From: Armatimonadota bacterium
GTDB lineage: Bacteria > Armatimonadota > Hebobacteria > GCA-020354555 > CP070648
Reading direction: 5' to 3'
DNA: 45,351 bases
NCBI GenBank assembly: GCA_020354555.1
Contig: CP070648.1
Coordinates: forward strand, 3,691,257 to 3,736,607
A program made the position numbers and the translations under genes. This document shows positions 26,697 to 35,117 of the stretch, piece by piece. The stretch's first letter is position 1; each line of letters opens with the position of its first letter. Below the pieces are notes generated by a model. That model did not search any database. It worked only from the letters and a program-made list of their open reading frames with translations, and was not told the origin of the DNA.

Positions 26697-29634
26697 CGTT
26701 ACTACCCAGTTGTTCGGCCTCGCGGCCCGGCAGCTCGACGGCTTTCGCCGTCGCCCGATGTGGCACTTATCACGCTTCGGCACAATCGTTGTCCTGGCGC
26801 TGGCGTGTCGGGTTTGCGCCAACGCGCCGGCGGCGTCGGAGCGCGAGTTGCCGATTCCCGGCATCGCCGCGCAGTGCGCCCAGTGTCACGAGGACCAGAC
26901 GGCGGCCTGGGCCAAGACGGTTCACCGGCGCACCGTGGATGCGCCTCAGTTGGCGGACGATCGCGAGGGCTGCGGCGGCTGTCACACCGGCTTGGCCGCG
27001 CATCTCGAGGATCCGTCCGCAACCCCGGCCGACCTGAAGACGCTTTCACGCGATCAAGTCGGCGCGATGTGCCTGTCGTGCCACAAGGGCGGCGGGCAGA
27101 TGATGTGGGGAACCACGGCGCACTCCAGGCTGCCACAGGCATGTCTCTCCTGTCACGATCCGCACGGCGGCGAGGGCCGCGCGATGCTGAGGCAGAGCGA
27201 CCCCGAGGTGTGCAGTCAATGCCATCCGCAGCAGGCGGCGGAGATGCACCTGCCCTCCCACCATCCGGTTCCCGAGGGCAAGATGGAATGCAGTGACTGC
27301 CATAACTCGCACGGCGATATCAATGGCAGCTTGGCGGCCGAGTCCAGTTCCGAGATGTGCTACCGGTGCCACGCGGAGAAGGCAGGGCCGTTCATGTACG
27401 AGCATGCGCCAGTGACGGAGGACTGCACCGTCTGCCACAAGGCGCACGGCGCGCAGAATGACCGCTTGCTCATCGTGGATGAGCCGATGCTGTGCCTGCA
27501 ATGCCACCCGGGCCATCACGATGGCCACCGCACGCCCCTGGTGCCCCTCGATACCTCAGAAGCAGGGGTGGCTGAGGCGATGACCGCCATTCACGGCTTC
27601 TATGACAAGTGCACCAGCTGCCACCCGCGCATCCACGGCAGCGACTTGCCGTCCGGCACGGACAATGGCACCTTCATGCCCGGGCGGCCTGCTTCGCCGC
27701 TCGAGCGCACCAGCAGCACCTCCCCCGCCGGGCCGTGGGCGCTGGCGGGCCTGGCGGCGCTGCCGCTTGACGCCGCCGGCGCCGCGTGGGGCTTCAGCGA
27801 CTTCGAGCTGGGCTCCATAGACGAGGAAGGTAGTCCGACCTACGTCCGCGAGTACGACGGCAAGAACTACGAGTTCCCGCGCTGGAAACTCGGCGTTGAC
27901 CAGTATGCCGAGGGCAGCGACTACCACTTGCGCCTGCGTGATCCCGCCGCGGGTGACGAGGCGGCAGAGATATACTTCGGCAGCCCGACGGTGAGTGGCG
28001 ACATCAAGTACGATGTCCTGACTCATCGCCTGCCGCGTTTTGACGATGTCGAAGGGCCGGTGGATTACCCCGGCAACAGCATTGAGACCACCGATCTCTC
28101 CAATGGTCGCCGCGACTTCGAGATCGAGCGCAACGTCACCGAGATCAACCTCGCCGCGCGCTGTCCCAAGTTGCGCAACGTGCGCTGGCTCGGCCGTTAT
28201 TGGCGCGAGTCGGAGCACGGCACGCAGCAGTTCACCTTCCTCGACCGCTGCACGAGCTGTCACAAGGTTCAGCTTGAGGAGCCGATCGAGCGGGTGACCA
28301 CCGAGGCGTCAGCCGGCGTGGAGATCGCCTCCGACGCGGCCGCCGTCCGTTACATGCACACTGAAGGCCGATTCAAGAATCGAGCCCCGGAGCTCGCGTA
28401 CGACTTTGATGAAGCACGAGGCTCCGTTTACAGCGGCCTGGCACCGCTGTTCGGCATGTCCGAGACCGAAACCAGCGCCGACGAGGTACGCTTGATGTTG
28501 GTGCCGGGATCCGCCGTGGCGCTCAGCGGACTATGGAGCAACAAGGAGCGCGACAATCTGTTCAACGGCTACGGGCTCGAGGTCCAGACCACAGGAGGCG
28601 GCGCTGGCTGGCGCATCGCACCCGACCTGAAGCTGACCGCCAGCTTCTTCAACTATGAGTTCGACAACGGCGTGTCCGACGGCATCTCTCGCGATCGCGA
28701 CACGTCGAACCTGGTGCTGCGCTACACCGCGTTGCCCTACTCGACACTGAGCGTTGGGTTCAGGCGCGACGACGTCGATCGCTCGAGTCACCACGACTTC
28801 GTGCCGCGCAATAGCGAGACCACCGCCCTGAGCGCCAATCTCGTCACGCGGCATCCGAGCGGCGCCAGTCTCAACATACGCTATCGCGACGCGAGCACCG
28901 ATGTCGAGGGCAACTATGATCCCGCTGCGGCACCGGCGCACTTCCCAGCACGCTGGATCACCGAGCCCGACGACGAGGAACTGCTGTCGGCGGTTGCCAG
29001 CTACGGACTCACGTCTCGGCTGCTTGGCACGTTGCTCTACTCCAAGCTCGATCGCGCGTGGACGGTCAACGAGCCGCTGCTGAGCGTGTTGCGCAGCGAC
29101 AACGACGAGATCACGACCAAGGGCGCGGAGTTGTATTACTCCATCGACGGGCGCACACGGCTGACGGCCGGCATCTACGATCAGGAAGGTAGCATGCGTT
29201 CGGACGTCACCTACGGCGCCGACATTTACACGCTCGAGGACGATCTGGGGAACCCCATTGCCGACTTCGACTTCATCGACTCGCACGCGGCGTTCGACTA
29301 CAACGCGCAGACGGTTCGCCTTGATGCGTCGCACTGGCTCACGCCGCGGCTGCGGCTGTTCGGGCGCTTCAACCGCACTCAGAGCGACGGCGCAACCGTC
29401 GCCAGTAACCTCGGCGACTACCTGGATCAGGATCCGGACCTCGACGGCGTGGCGCTGACGCTCAACCCGTTTGATATCACGACGAAGGACAAGTGGTTCG
29501 GGGTCGGCTACTTGGTCGATCCGTACACGGAACTTGTGTTGAGCTTCCAGCAGCGCGAATGGGTGAACGAGGACAACGCGAGTCAGGACGGATCGTACGA
29601 TCTGTGGCGCATCGGTGTGCGCAAGAAGTTCTGA
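26677..29634 (+). CDS. Decahaem c-type cytochrome (MtrA/DmsE-like) fused to an outer-membrane beta-barrel (MtrB/PioB-like)
   Basis: 985 residues. The ATG at 26677 has GGAGGGA at a normal distance and lies inside the end of hemA. After a signal-like segment (FGTIVVLALACRVCANAPAA), residues ~60-330 hold ten CxxCH motifs in DmsE/MtrA style (CHDPHGGEG, CHNSHG, CHKAHGAQN, CHPRIHG). A short Pro/Ser linker follows. The remaining ~630 residues show the alternating strands of a large barrel like MtrB/PioB (LRYTALPYSTLSVGFRRDD, WLTPRLRLFGRFNRTQSD) and end in Phe (RKKF), the outer-membrane assembly signal. An eleventh CxxCH (CTSCH, about residue 525) sits inside the barrel part. Normally MtrA and MtrB are separate proteins that form an electron conduit across the outer membrane. 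Confidence 0.85.
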   Translation: MPTSSRSVTTQLFGLAARQLDGFRRRPMWHLSRFGTIVVLALACRVCANAPAASERELPIPGIAAQCAQCHEDQTAAWAKTVHRRTVDAPQLADDREGCGGCHTGLAAHLEDPSATPADLKTLSRDQVGAMCLSCHKGGGQMMWGTTAHSRLPQACLSCHDPHGGEGRAMLRQSDPEVCSQCHPQQAAEMHLPSHHPVPEGKMECSDCHNSHGDINGSLAAESSSEMCYRCHAEKAGPFMYEHAPVTEDCTVCHKAHGAQNDRLLIVDEPMLCLQCHPGHHDGHRTPLVPLDTSEAGVAEAMTAIHGFYDKCTSCHPRIHGSDLPSGTDNGTFMPGRPASPLERTSSTSPAGPWALAGLAALPLDAAGAAWGFSDFELGSIDEEGSPTYVREYDGKNYEFPRWKLGVDQYAEGSDYHLRLRDPAAGDEAAEIYFGSPTVSGDIKYDVLTHRLPRFDDVEGPVDYPGNSIETTDLSNGRRDFEIERNVTEINLAARCPKLRNVRWLGRYWRESEHGTQQFTFLDRCTSCHKVQLEEPIERVTTEASAGVEIASDAAAVRYMHTEGRFKNRAPELAYDFDEARGSVYSGLAPLFGMSETETSADEVRLMLVPGSAVALSGLWSNKERDNLFNGYGLEVQTTGGGAGWRIAPDLKLTASFFNYEFDNGVSDGISRDRDTSNLVLRYTALPYSTLSVGFRRDDVDRSSHHDFVPRNSETTALSANLVTRHPSGASLNIRYRDASTDVEGNYDPAAAPAHFPARWITEPDDEELLSAVASYGLTSRLLGTLLYSKLDRAWTVNEPLLSVLRSDNDEITTKGAELYYSIDGRTRLTAGIYDQEGSMRSDVTYGADIYTLEDDLGNPIADFDFIDSHAAFDYNAQTVRLDASHWLTPRLRLFGRFNRTQSDGATVASNLGDYLDQDPDLDGVALTLNPFDITTKDKWFGVGYLVDPYTELVLSFQQREWVNEDNASQDGSYDLWRIGVRKKF

Positions 29635-29699
29635 TCGGTCGAACCGCCAAGGAAGCCGAGGGCCTATGGGGAATCCCTCAGCGTAGTGATACGAATGTG

Positions 29700-29726
29700 G
29701 GCCGCGCAGCGAGACGCTGCGCGGCC
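29700..29726 (+). terminator. Strong GC hairpin between cytochrome-barrel and resB genes
   Basis: A perfect 12-base-pair stem (GGCCGCGCAGCG and its complement) with a three-base AGA loop lies 65 bases after the barrel stop and 17 bases before the resB start. There is no T-run, so it may be an attenuator, an mRNA-stabilising structure or a leaky terminator that lowers expression of the downstream genes. Confidence 0.5.
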
Positions 29727-29743
29727 TGCCTATGGACTAAACC

Positions 29744-31243
29744 ATGAATGAAGAAGATGGTCCGCGCCGGCCCGGACGGCCGGAGCAAAGGCGCCCGCCC
29801 GCCGGCCGCCCGCAGCATGAGGTCGCTCAATCTCACGCTGTGGGCGCCGATGCTATGGGCGCTTCGCCGTCCGGCCGCAACGGGCGCAAAGGCGTTTGGG
29901 CCTGGCTCTACTCTCCCGATCTGACGCTGTGGCTGCTGGGCCTGCTCATCGCCTGGATGGCGGTCGGCACGGTCGTCCCCCAGCACGCCAGGCGCGAGGT
30001 TTACGAGCGGGCCTTCGGCCAAGCATTCGGCGGCTTGATCGCGCGCAGTTCCCTGAGCGGCATTTACGGTTCCTGGTGGTTCATCGCACTGTTCGCCCTG
30101 CTCGGAGTGAATCTCGCGGCGTGCGTGGTCAAGCGTCTCGGGACGCTGCGGCGGGCGAAATCCGCGGCAGCAGCGGCGGTCACCGCGTCCCAGGTGCGAG
30201 GGCAGCGCGCCGTCGCCGAGTTCACGGCGAAGCTATCCCTCCAGGACGCAGCGCAGCGACTGACGCAGGTCTTGCGCCACCGAGGGTATGACGTGTCGGT
30301 GGTCGACCCAGGCGCGGGGGAAGCCGCGGCGCTGCGCGCCCGGCGCGGCAGGGCTCGAGCGTGGGGGCCGCTTGTCGTGCATCTCGGGCTGCTCGTCCTA
30401 CTCGTGGGGGCAGCGTACGGACGGTGGCCGTCCCTGGCTTTTGACCAGCCGGCCGACGTGCGGGCTGGCGAGACTCATCGCGTTGAGATCGGCGATCTGT
30501 CGTTCGGGATTCGCCTGCTGGACGCGGGCATCGAGACCACACCCGAAGGCGCACCATCCCAGTACTGGGCGGAGACGCAGATCGTGGACGGCGGCAAGGT
30601 GGTGCGCGATGTGAGGATCACGCCGAATCACCCGCTGCGCTATCGCGGCACCAATGTCGTATTGAACAGCCTGTATCCGCTCTCCGCTCCTGACTACGCG
30701 GTCGAGGTGGCGAAGGGTGACTCGGTGTCATACGTGCCGGTGGTGCTCGACGAGCACGGTCACGTGGATATGATGGCCAGCGTGACGCACGTGGAAGACC
30801 CGCCGTGGCTGGCGTGGGTGAGCGACTTCCGCCCTGCGTCGTCGCAGGACGAACTCCCTGCCGCGCTGGTTAGTGTGGACGAGAGCGGCGCGGTGAGTCC
30901 CGACCGGCGGGACGTAGGCTGGGTGAGTGCCGGAGGCATTGAGTACAACGGCGTGCATTTTGAACTGGTGGAGGCAAGGGGGGGCAAGCAGGTTCAACTG
31001 GGTGTCCATCGCGATCTCGGCATACCGCTGGTGTGGACCGGGTTCGGGCTGATGCTGGTGGGCTCCGTGCTGGCATTCTTCGTCACCCGCCGGGACATCG
31101 TCGCGAGGCTGGCTTCCGGGCCGGGGCGGGGGACGACGATACTACTGGGGGCGAGCGCGGTGGGATTCGGTCCCGCGCCCGACCGCACGGTGCGCTCGCT
31201 GCAGGCCGATTTGTCGGCTTCGGAGGAGGTGGATACGGCATGA
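29744..31243 (+). CDS. resB: ResB/Ccs1-family cytochrome c biogenesis protein
   Basis: 499 residues. A Pro/Arg-rich cytosolic tail of ~48 residues precedes the membrane part (LTLWLLGLLIAWMAVGTVVP, WWFIALFALLGVNLAACVVK, GPLVVHLGLLVLLVGAAYG), a large outer domain (~210-420) and a last helix (IPLVWTGFGLMLVGSVLAFF), which is the Ccs1/ResB layout. With CcsA it forms the system II haem lyase that delivers haem to CxxCH motifs outside the membrane. CcsA is two genes further on, with a cytochrome between. ATGA overlap with that cytochrome gene. Confidence 0.9.
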   Translation: MNEEDGPRRPGRPEQRRPPAGRPQHEVAQSHAVGADAMGASPSGRNGRKGVWAWLYSPDLTLWLLGLLIAWMAVGTVVPQHARREVYERAFGQAFGGLIARSSLSGIYGSWWFIALFALLGVNLAACVVKRLGTLRRAKSAAAAAVTASQVRGQRAVAEFTAKLSLQDAAQRLTQVLRHRGYDVSVVDPGAGEAAALRARRGRARAWGPLVVHLGLLVLLVGAAYGRWPSLAFDQPADVRAGETHRVEIGDLSFGIRLLDAGIETTPEGAPSQYWAETQIVDGGKVVRDVRITPNHPLRYRGTNVVLNSLYPLSAPDYAVEVAKGDSVSYVPVVLDEHGHVDMMASVTHVEDPPWLAWVSDFRPASSQDELPAALVSVDESGAVSPDRRDVGWVSAGGIEYNGVHFELVEARGGKQVQLGVHRDLGIPLVWTGFGLMLVGSVLAFFVTRRDIVARLASGPGRGTTILLGASAVGFGPAPDRTVRSLQADLSASEEVDTA

Positions 31244-32187
31244 CCAGAGCGAGAATCATCGTCATAGGTTGCGTCGTGGCGGCGGCGTTGGTGGCGCCCG
31301 CGATGGGCAGAGACGGCCTCGAGGGCTATGCAGGGGTCAAACTGTGCGCCGCGTGTCACAAGAAGAGCGACGAGCAAATCGTGCAGAAGCAGCCACTTAG
31401 CGCGCACGGCGCCGCTCTCTGGGCCGTGGACGACAAGGGCCCGGCGCACAAGGTGCTCGGCGACTTCGGGGCTGACGCGGGGTTCGCGCAGGCGGACGTC
31501 GCATACGTCGTCGGCAAGGGCGTGCGCGCCCAGGCGTACCTGGGTGCCGAGTTGAATGCACTGCCCAAGGAGTGGTGGGTCGCGAGCAAGCAGTGGGAAC
31601 CGGTGCCGGCGGGCGAACCAAAGAAGAGCTGCCTCGGCTGCCATACGACGGGGTACGACCCCGCGACCGGAAAGTGGAGTGACCCCGGCGTTACGTGCGA
31701 GGCGTGCCACGGGGCGGGTTCAAGCCACGCCAAGAGCAAAGACAAGCTCGCGTCTATCGGACGCCCGCAGGAACTGCCGGCAGAGCGCCAGGCGATGATT
31801 TGCGGCCGCTGCCACGCGCGGGGCAGCAATCCGGATGGGCTGCCGTTCGCGCTTGGCTTCAAGCCCGGCGATGACTTGGCGCAATCGTTCAAGCTGGACG
31901 CAACCTGGGAGCCGGGTTCCCGGTACAGCCAGTACAACGACTTCGCGAACAGCAAACACCTGGCCCAGGGCGTCGTGTGCAGCACCTGTCACGATCCCCA
32001 CGGCGTCAGGAGCGGTCAGCCATATCAGTTGCACAAGCCGGCGGATGAGCTGTGCCTGGACTGCCACAAGGCGCCGCTCGCGGGCGACCAGCACAGCCCG
32101 CCCCAGAATTGCGCGGGATGCCACATGCCCAAGGGCAGCCATCAGTTCGAGAAGCCACAGGCCGCGTCTGCTTCGGGAGCGGGGTAG
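31240..32187 (+). CDS. Secreted seven-haem c-type cytochrome (c554-like family)
   Basis: 315 residues. The ATG at 31240 overlaps the resB stop and has GGAGGAGG upstream. Signal peptide: RARIIVIGCVVAAALVAPAMG. Seven CxxCH motifs are present (CAACH, CLGCH, CEACH, CGRCH, CSTCH, CLDCH, CAGCH), in the style of cytochrome c554-like proteins (KSCLGCHTTGYDPATGKW, CEACHGAGSSH). The long gap between the first and second motifs (about 90 residues) includes ALPKEWWVASKQWEPVP. Likely a periplasmic electron carrier or reductase, or a haem substrate of the surrounding ResB/CcsA pair. Substrate unknown. Confidence 0.9.
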   Translation: MTRARIIVIGCVVAAALVAPAMGRDGLEGYAGVKLCAACHKKSDEQIVQKQPLSAHGAALWAVDDKGPAHKVLGDFGADAGFAQADVAYVVGKGVRAQAYLGAELNALPKEWWVASKQWEPVPAGEPKKSCLGCHTTGYDPATGKWSDPGVTCEACHGAGSSHAKSKDKLASIGRPQELPAERQAMICGRCHARGSNPDGLPFALGFKPGDDLAQSFKLDATWEPGSRYSQYNDFANSKHLAQGVVCSTCHDPHGVRSGQPYQLHKPADELCLDCHKAPLAGDQHSPPQNCAGCHMPKGSHQFEKPQAASASGAG

Positions 32188-33041
32188 TGATCGAGGCCGA
32201 GGCGACATTCTTCAAGCTCTGCTTCGGGCTGTATCTCGCAGGGGCGCTGGGCTACGTGCTCTACGCCGCTTCTCGGTGGGAGCGCGTTGGGCAGCTCTCC
32301 ACGGCTCTCGCCTGGCTCGGGCTGGGGGCCAACTCTGCGGTGTTAGTGGCGCGCGGCATCGTCGCCGGCCGCGTTCCCTACGTCACGATGTACGAGTATC
32401 TGACGGCTTTCGCCTGGGCGGTGGCCGCGATATACCTCGTCCTGGAGTGGCGGTACGCCAGCGCGCGGGCGGACCTGCGCCCTGGCGGCGCGCTAGCGCT
32501 GTTCATCGCGGTGGGACTCCTCGGCTATGCGTCGAGCCTGTCGCCGGAGTTGAAGCAGGCGGAGACGCTGATGCCCGTGCTCAAGAGCAACTGGCTCATC
32601 TTCCATGTCTTCACCGCGGTCGTCGGATACGGGGCGGCGGGTGTGGCGACCGCGCTTGCGGTGCTTTACCTCGCCCGCAACCGGTGGCCTGGCGAGAAGT
32701 CGTGGCTGCGTCGCCTTCCCTCGCCCCCGGATCTCGACCAGGCGGTGTACCGCTGCATCGCGTTCGCGTTTCCGTTCCTGGCCCTGGTCAACATCACCGG
32801 CGCGATCTGGGCGTATGACGCGTGGGGGAGGTACTGGGGCTGGGATCCCAAGGAAACGTGGTCACTTATCACGTTGCTGGTGTACGCGTTCTACCTCCAC
32901 GCGCGACTGCGAGCGGGGTGGCGGGGTGTGAAGGTCAACGTCATCGCCATCGTCGGCTTTGCCGTCATCATGTTCACGTTCATTGGCGTCAGCTTCCTGG
33001 CAATCTTTTCGGAGAGTGTGCACTCCTACGCCGGCGACTAG
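32187..33041 (+). CDS. ccsA: CcsA/CcmC-family haem handling protein
   Basis: 284 residues. The GTG at 32187 shares one base with the preceding TAG; the longer upstream frame is not coding. Eight or so TM helices, an MYEY segment (YVTMYEYLTAF), a conserved His (NWLIFHVFTAVVGYGAAG) and the tryptophan-rich haem-binding WGWDPKETWSL (WWD domain), followed by HAR. It is the haem-channel half of the system II haem lyase together with ResB. Confidence 0.94.
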   Translation: MIEAEATFFKLCFGLYLAGALGYVLYAASRWERVGQLSTALAWLGLGANSAVLVARGIVAGRVPYVTMYEYLTAFAWAVAAIYLVLEWRYASARADLRPGGALALFIAVGLLGYASSLSPELKQAETLMPVLKSNWLIFHVFTAVVGYGAAGVATALAVLYLARNRWPGEKSWLRRLPSPPDLDQAVYRCIAFAFPFLALVNITGAIWAYDAWGRYWGWDPKETWSLITLLVYAFYLHARLRAGWRGVKVNVIAIVGFAVIMFTFIGVSFLAIFSESVHSYAGD

Positions 33042-33093
33042 GTCGGCTGGGCAAGTCTCTGCTGTGTTCTGTGTACCGCTGATACGAGGCCTG

Positions 33094-34974
33094 GTGCGTC
33101 TTGAAGGGAGGGCGAGACGACACGGGCGCCGAGCGGCTCCGGCGCGCGGCGCCGCGTGCCGTGGCGTCTCACCGGCCGGCGACGGTCGCCGCGCCCGTAC
33201 GGTCGCGGCGGTCTTCATGCTGGTCCTGGTGTGTGTCACCGTCCTCGTCCAGCCGGCGACGGCCGCGGTGCGCGCGGGGATATGTCTCGGCTGTCACGGC
33301 GCACCGACGGCAGAGCGGGCCGGGGCGGTCGAAGCGCGCAAAGCCGCGTTCGTTGATGAGCTTGTCCTGAGGTCATCGGTTCACAGTGACCTCGAATGCG
33401 CGGACTGCCACCGAGATGCGCGCACCGTGCCACATGCCAAGCGCCTGAGCCCAGTGGACTGCACGCGCTGCCATTACGTTCAGCCCTTGCCGCCGCTCGG
33501 CGTCGCCGAGCAAGCCGTCTCCGGCCTACACGAACGGACAGCGGACAGAGGCAAACTGCGCTCTCCAGCCTGCCGCGATTGTCATGGCGATCACAACATC
33601 AGATCTCCCCTGAATCCCCCGTCACTCGTGAGCGGCACGCGCGCGCCCGCGACCTGCGGCACGTGCCACGAGAAGGCGAGACACGATTACGAGCAGAGCG
33701 TCCACGGCACGGCGCTGCAAGCAGGGGATCGCAGCGTGCCATCGTGCCCGGACTGCCACGTGGAACATCCCCGGGACGCAGGGCGCCTGCCGGATGTCGC
33801 CCGCGGCGGCGTCATCGCGACGTGTATAGCGTGCCACGACGACCCGGGGCTTCAGCGCCGCTATGCCCTGGCGGGTGAGCGTTTCGCCACCTACTTGGGC
33901 ACCTACCACGGCGCTGCGACGGCGCTCGGATCAAGCCGAATGGCAAACTGTGCAAGCTGCCACGAGGCGCACTTGATCCTGCCCTCGAGCGACCCCCGTT
34001 CGAGCGTGAACCACGCCAATCTGCCGCACACCTGCGGGCATTGCCATCCGGGCGCGGGGGCCAACTTCCCGATCGGCACGGTTCACCTGCGCCCATCCCC
34101 GACACAGGACCGCGCGGTGTTCTGGGTCAAGATCGCGTATCAGGTTTTCATCGCCGGGCTCATGCTGGCGTTCCTGGCGTACATCGGCCTCGACCTGCTG
34201 GCGCGGCTACGCCGGCGCATCGCCGCGGGCCACCGGGCTGCGCGCGGAGAAGCGGAGCCTGAGTTCGAGAGGCTCACCCTCGCCCAACGCATCCAGCACT
34301 GGGTGCTGATCGCGACGTTCCTGGTGCTCATGTTCACAGGTCTTCCCGTCATGGTGCCGGGTGCAGAGCTTTCCCGAAGCGTCGTCACGCTATTGGGCGG
34401 CGCGGGGGCGCGAGCCATCATCCACCGCGTGGCGGCTCTGCTGCTCATCGGGCTCACCGCGTTCCACCTCATGTACGTGCTCTTCTCTCGGCGGGGCTAT
34501 TGGGAGTTCAGGCAGCTCATCCCGCTCCCCCGCGACCTGCTCCAACTTGTGCACATGCTCCTCTTCTACTCCGGCTTGACGGAGACGCGCCCCCGTTTCG
34601 ACCGCTACAACTACATCGAGAAGTTCGAGTATCTTGCCGTGGGTTGGGGCTCAGTGGTCATGATCACGACCGGGATTCTCCTGTGGTCGCCAGTGCTCAC
34701 TCTCGCAGCGCTTCCCAAGTGGGTGATGGACGTCGCCGTGGTCGCCCACGGCTGGGAGGCGATCATGGCCTTCCTGGCCATCATCATCTGGCACATGTAT
34801 AACGTTCACTTCAACCCCTCGGTCTTCCCGATGAGCAGGATTTGGCTCACGGGGAAGATCGGCTTGCAGGAGCTGCGCGAGAATCACCCGCTGGAGTACG
34901 AGCGGATGATCGCGCATGACTCGGGAAACCCTGCCGAGACTCAATCGCCGGAGCCGACGGGCCGGTCCGACTAG
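33094..34974 (+). CDS. Nine-haem c-type cytochrome fused to a membrane cytochrome b domain (CbcL-like)
   Basis: About 626 residues. The start is uncertain: GTG at 33094 is proposed; no ATG lies before the signal segment (TVAAVFMLVLVCVTVLVQP). Nine CxxCH motifs fill residues ~70-315 (CLGCH, CADCH, CTRCH, CRDCH, CGTCH, CPDCH, CIACH, CASCH, CGHCH). The C-terminal ~290 residues form a FdnI/HydC-type cytochrome b with haem His candidates in RIQHWVLIATF, HRVAALLLIGLTAFHLMYVLF and AHGWEAIMAFLAIIIWHMYN. This nine-plus-b layout is that of Geobacter CbcL, an inner-membrane quinol-cytochrome oxidoreductase used in metal respiration. By analogy it would move electrons from menaquinol to periplasmic cytochromes. 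Confidence 0.85.
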   Translation: MRLEGRARRHGRRAAPARGAACRGVSPAGDGRRARTVAAVFMLVLVCVTVLVQPATAAVRAGICLGCHGAPTAERAGAVEARKAAFVDELVLRSSVHSDLECADCHRDARTVPHAKRLSPVDCTRCHYVQPLPPLGVAEQAVSGLHERTADRGKLRSPACRDCHGDHNIRSPLNPPSLVSGTRAPATCGTCHEKARHDYEQSVHGTALQAGDRSVPSCPDCHVEHPRDAGRLPDVARGGVIATCIACHDDPGLQRRYALAGERFATYLGTYHGAATALGSSRMANCASCHEAHLILPSSDPRSSVNHANLPHTCGHCHPGAGANFPIGTVHLRPSPTQDRAVFWVKIAYQVFIAGLMLAFLAYIGLDLLARLRRRIAAGHRAARGEAEPEFERLTLAQRIQHWVLIATFLVLMFTGLPVMVPGAELSRSVVTLLGGAGARAIIHRVAALLLIGLTAFHLMYVLFSRRGYWEFRQLIPLPRDLLQLVHMLLFYSGLTETRPRFDRYNYIEKFEYLAVGWGSVVMITTGILLWSPVLTLAALPKWVMDVAVVAHGWEAIMAFLAIIIWHMYNVHFNPSVFPMSRIWLTGKIGLQELRENHPLEYERMIAHDSGNPAETQSPEPTGRSD

Positions 34975-35117
34975 GGCGGGGTCGTTTCCGATGGACAAGG
35001 ACGAGCGATGGTTCCGCGAATGCGGCACAGCTCGGACTGCGTCGCGGCACTTGCACCGACGCCTCGCGGCTCGGAGACTCCGGGTGCCGATCTCGAGACA
35101 TACGTCATAGTGAGCTG

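Noticed and set aside
32959-33093. Extended N-terminus of the nine-haem cytochrome
   Set aside because: It overlaps the end of ccsA out of frame and is Arg/Ser-rich; the protein needs only the signal segment after 33,094.
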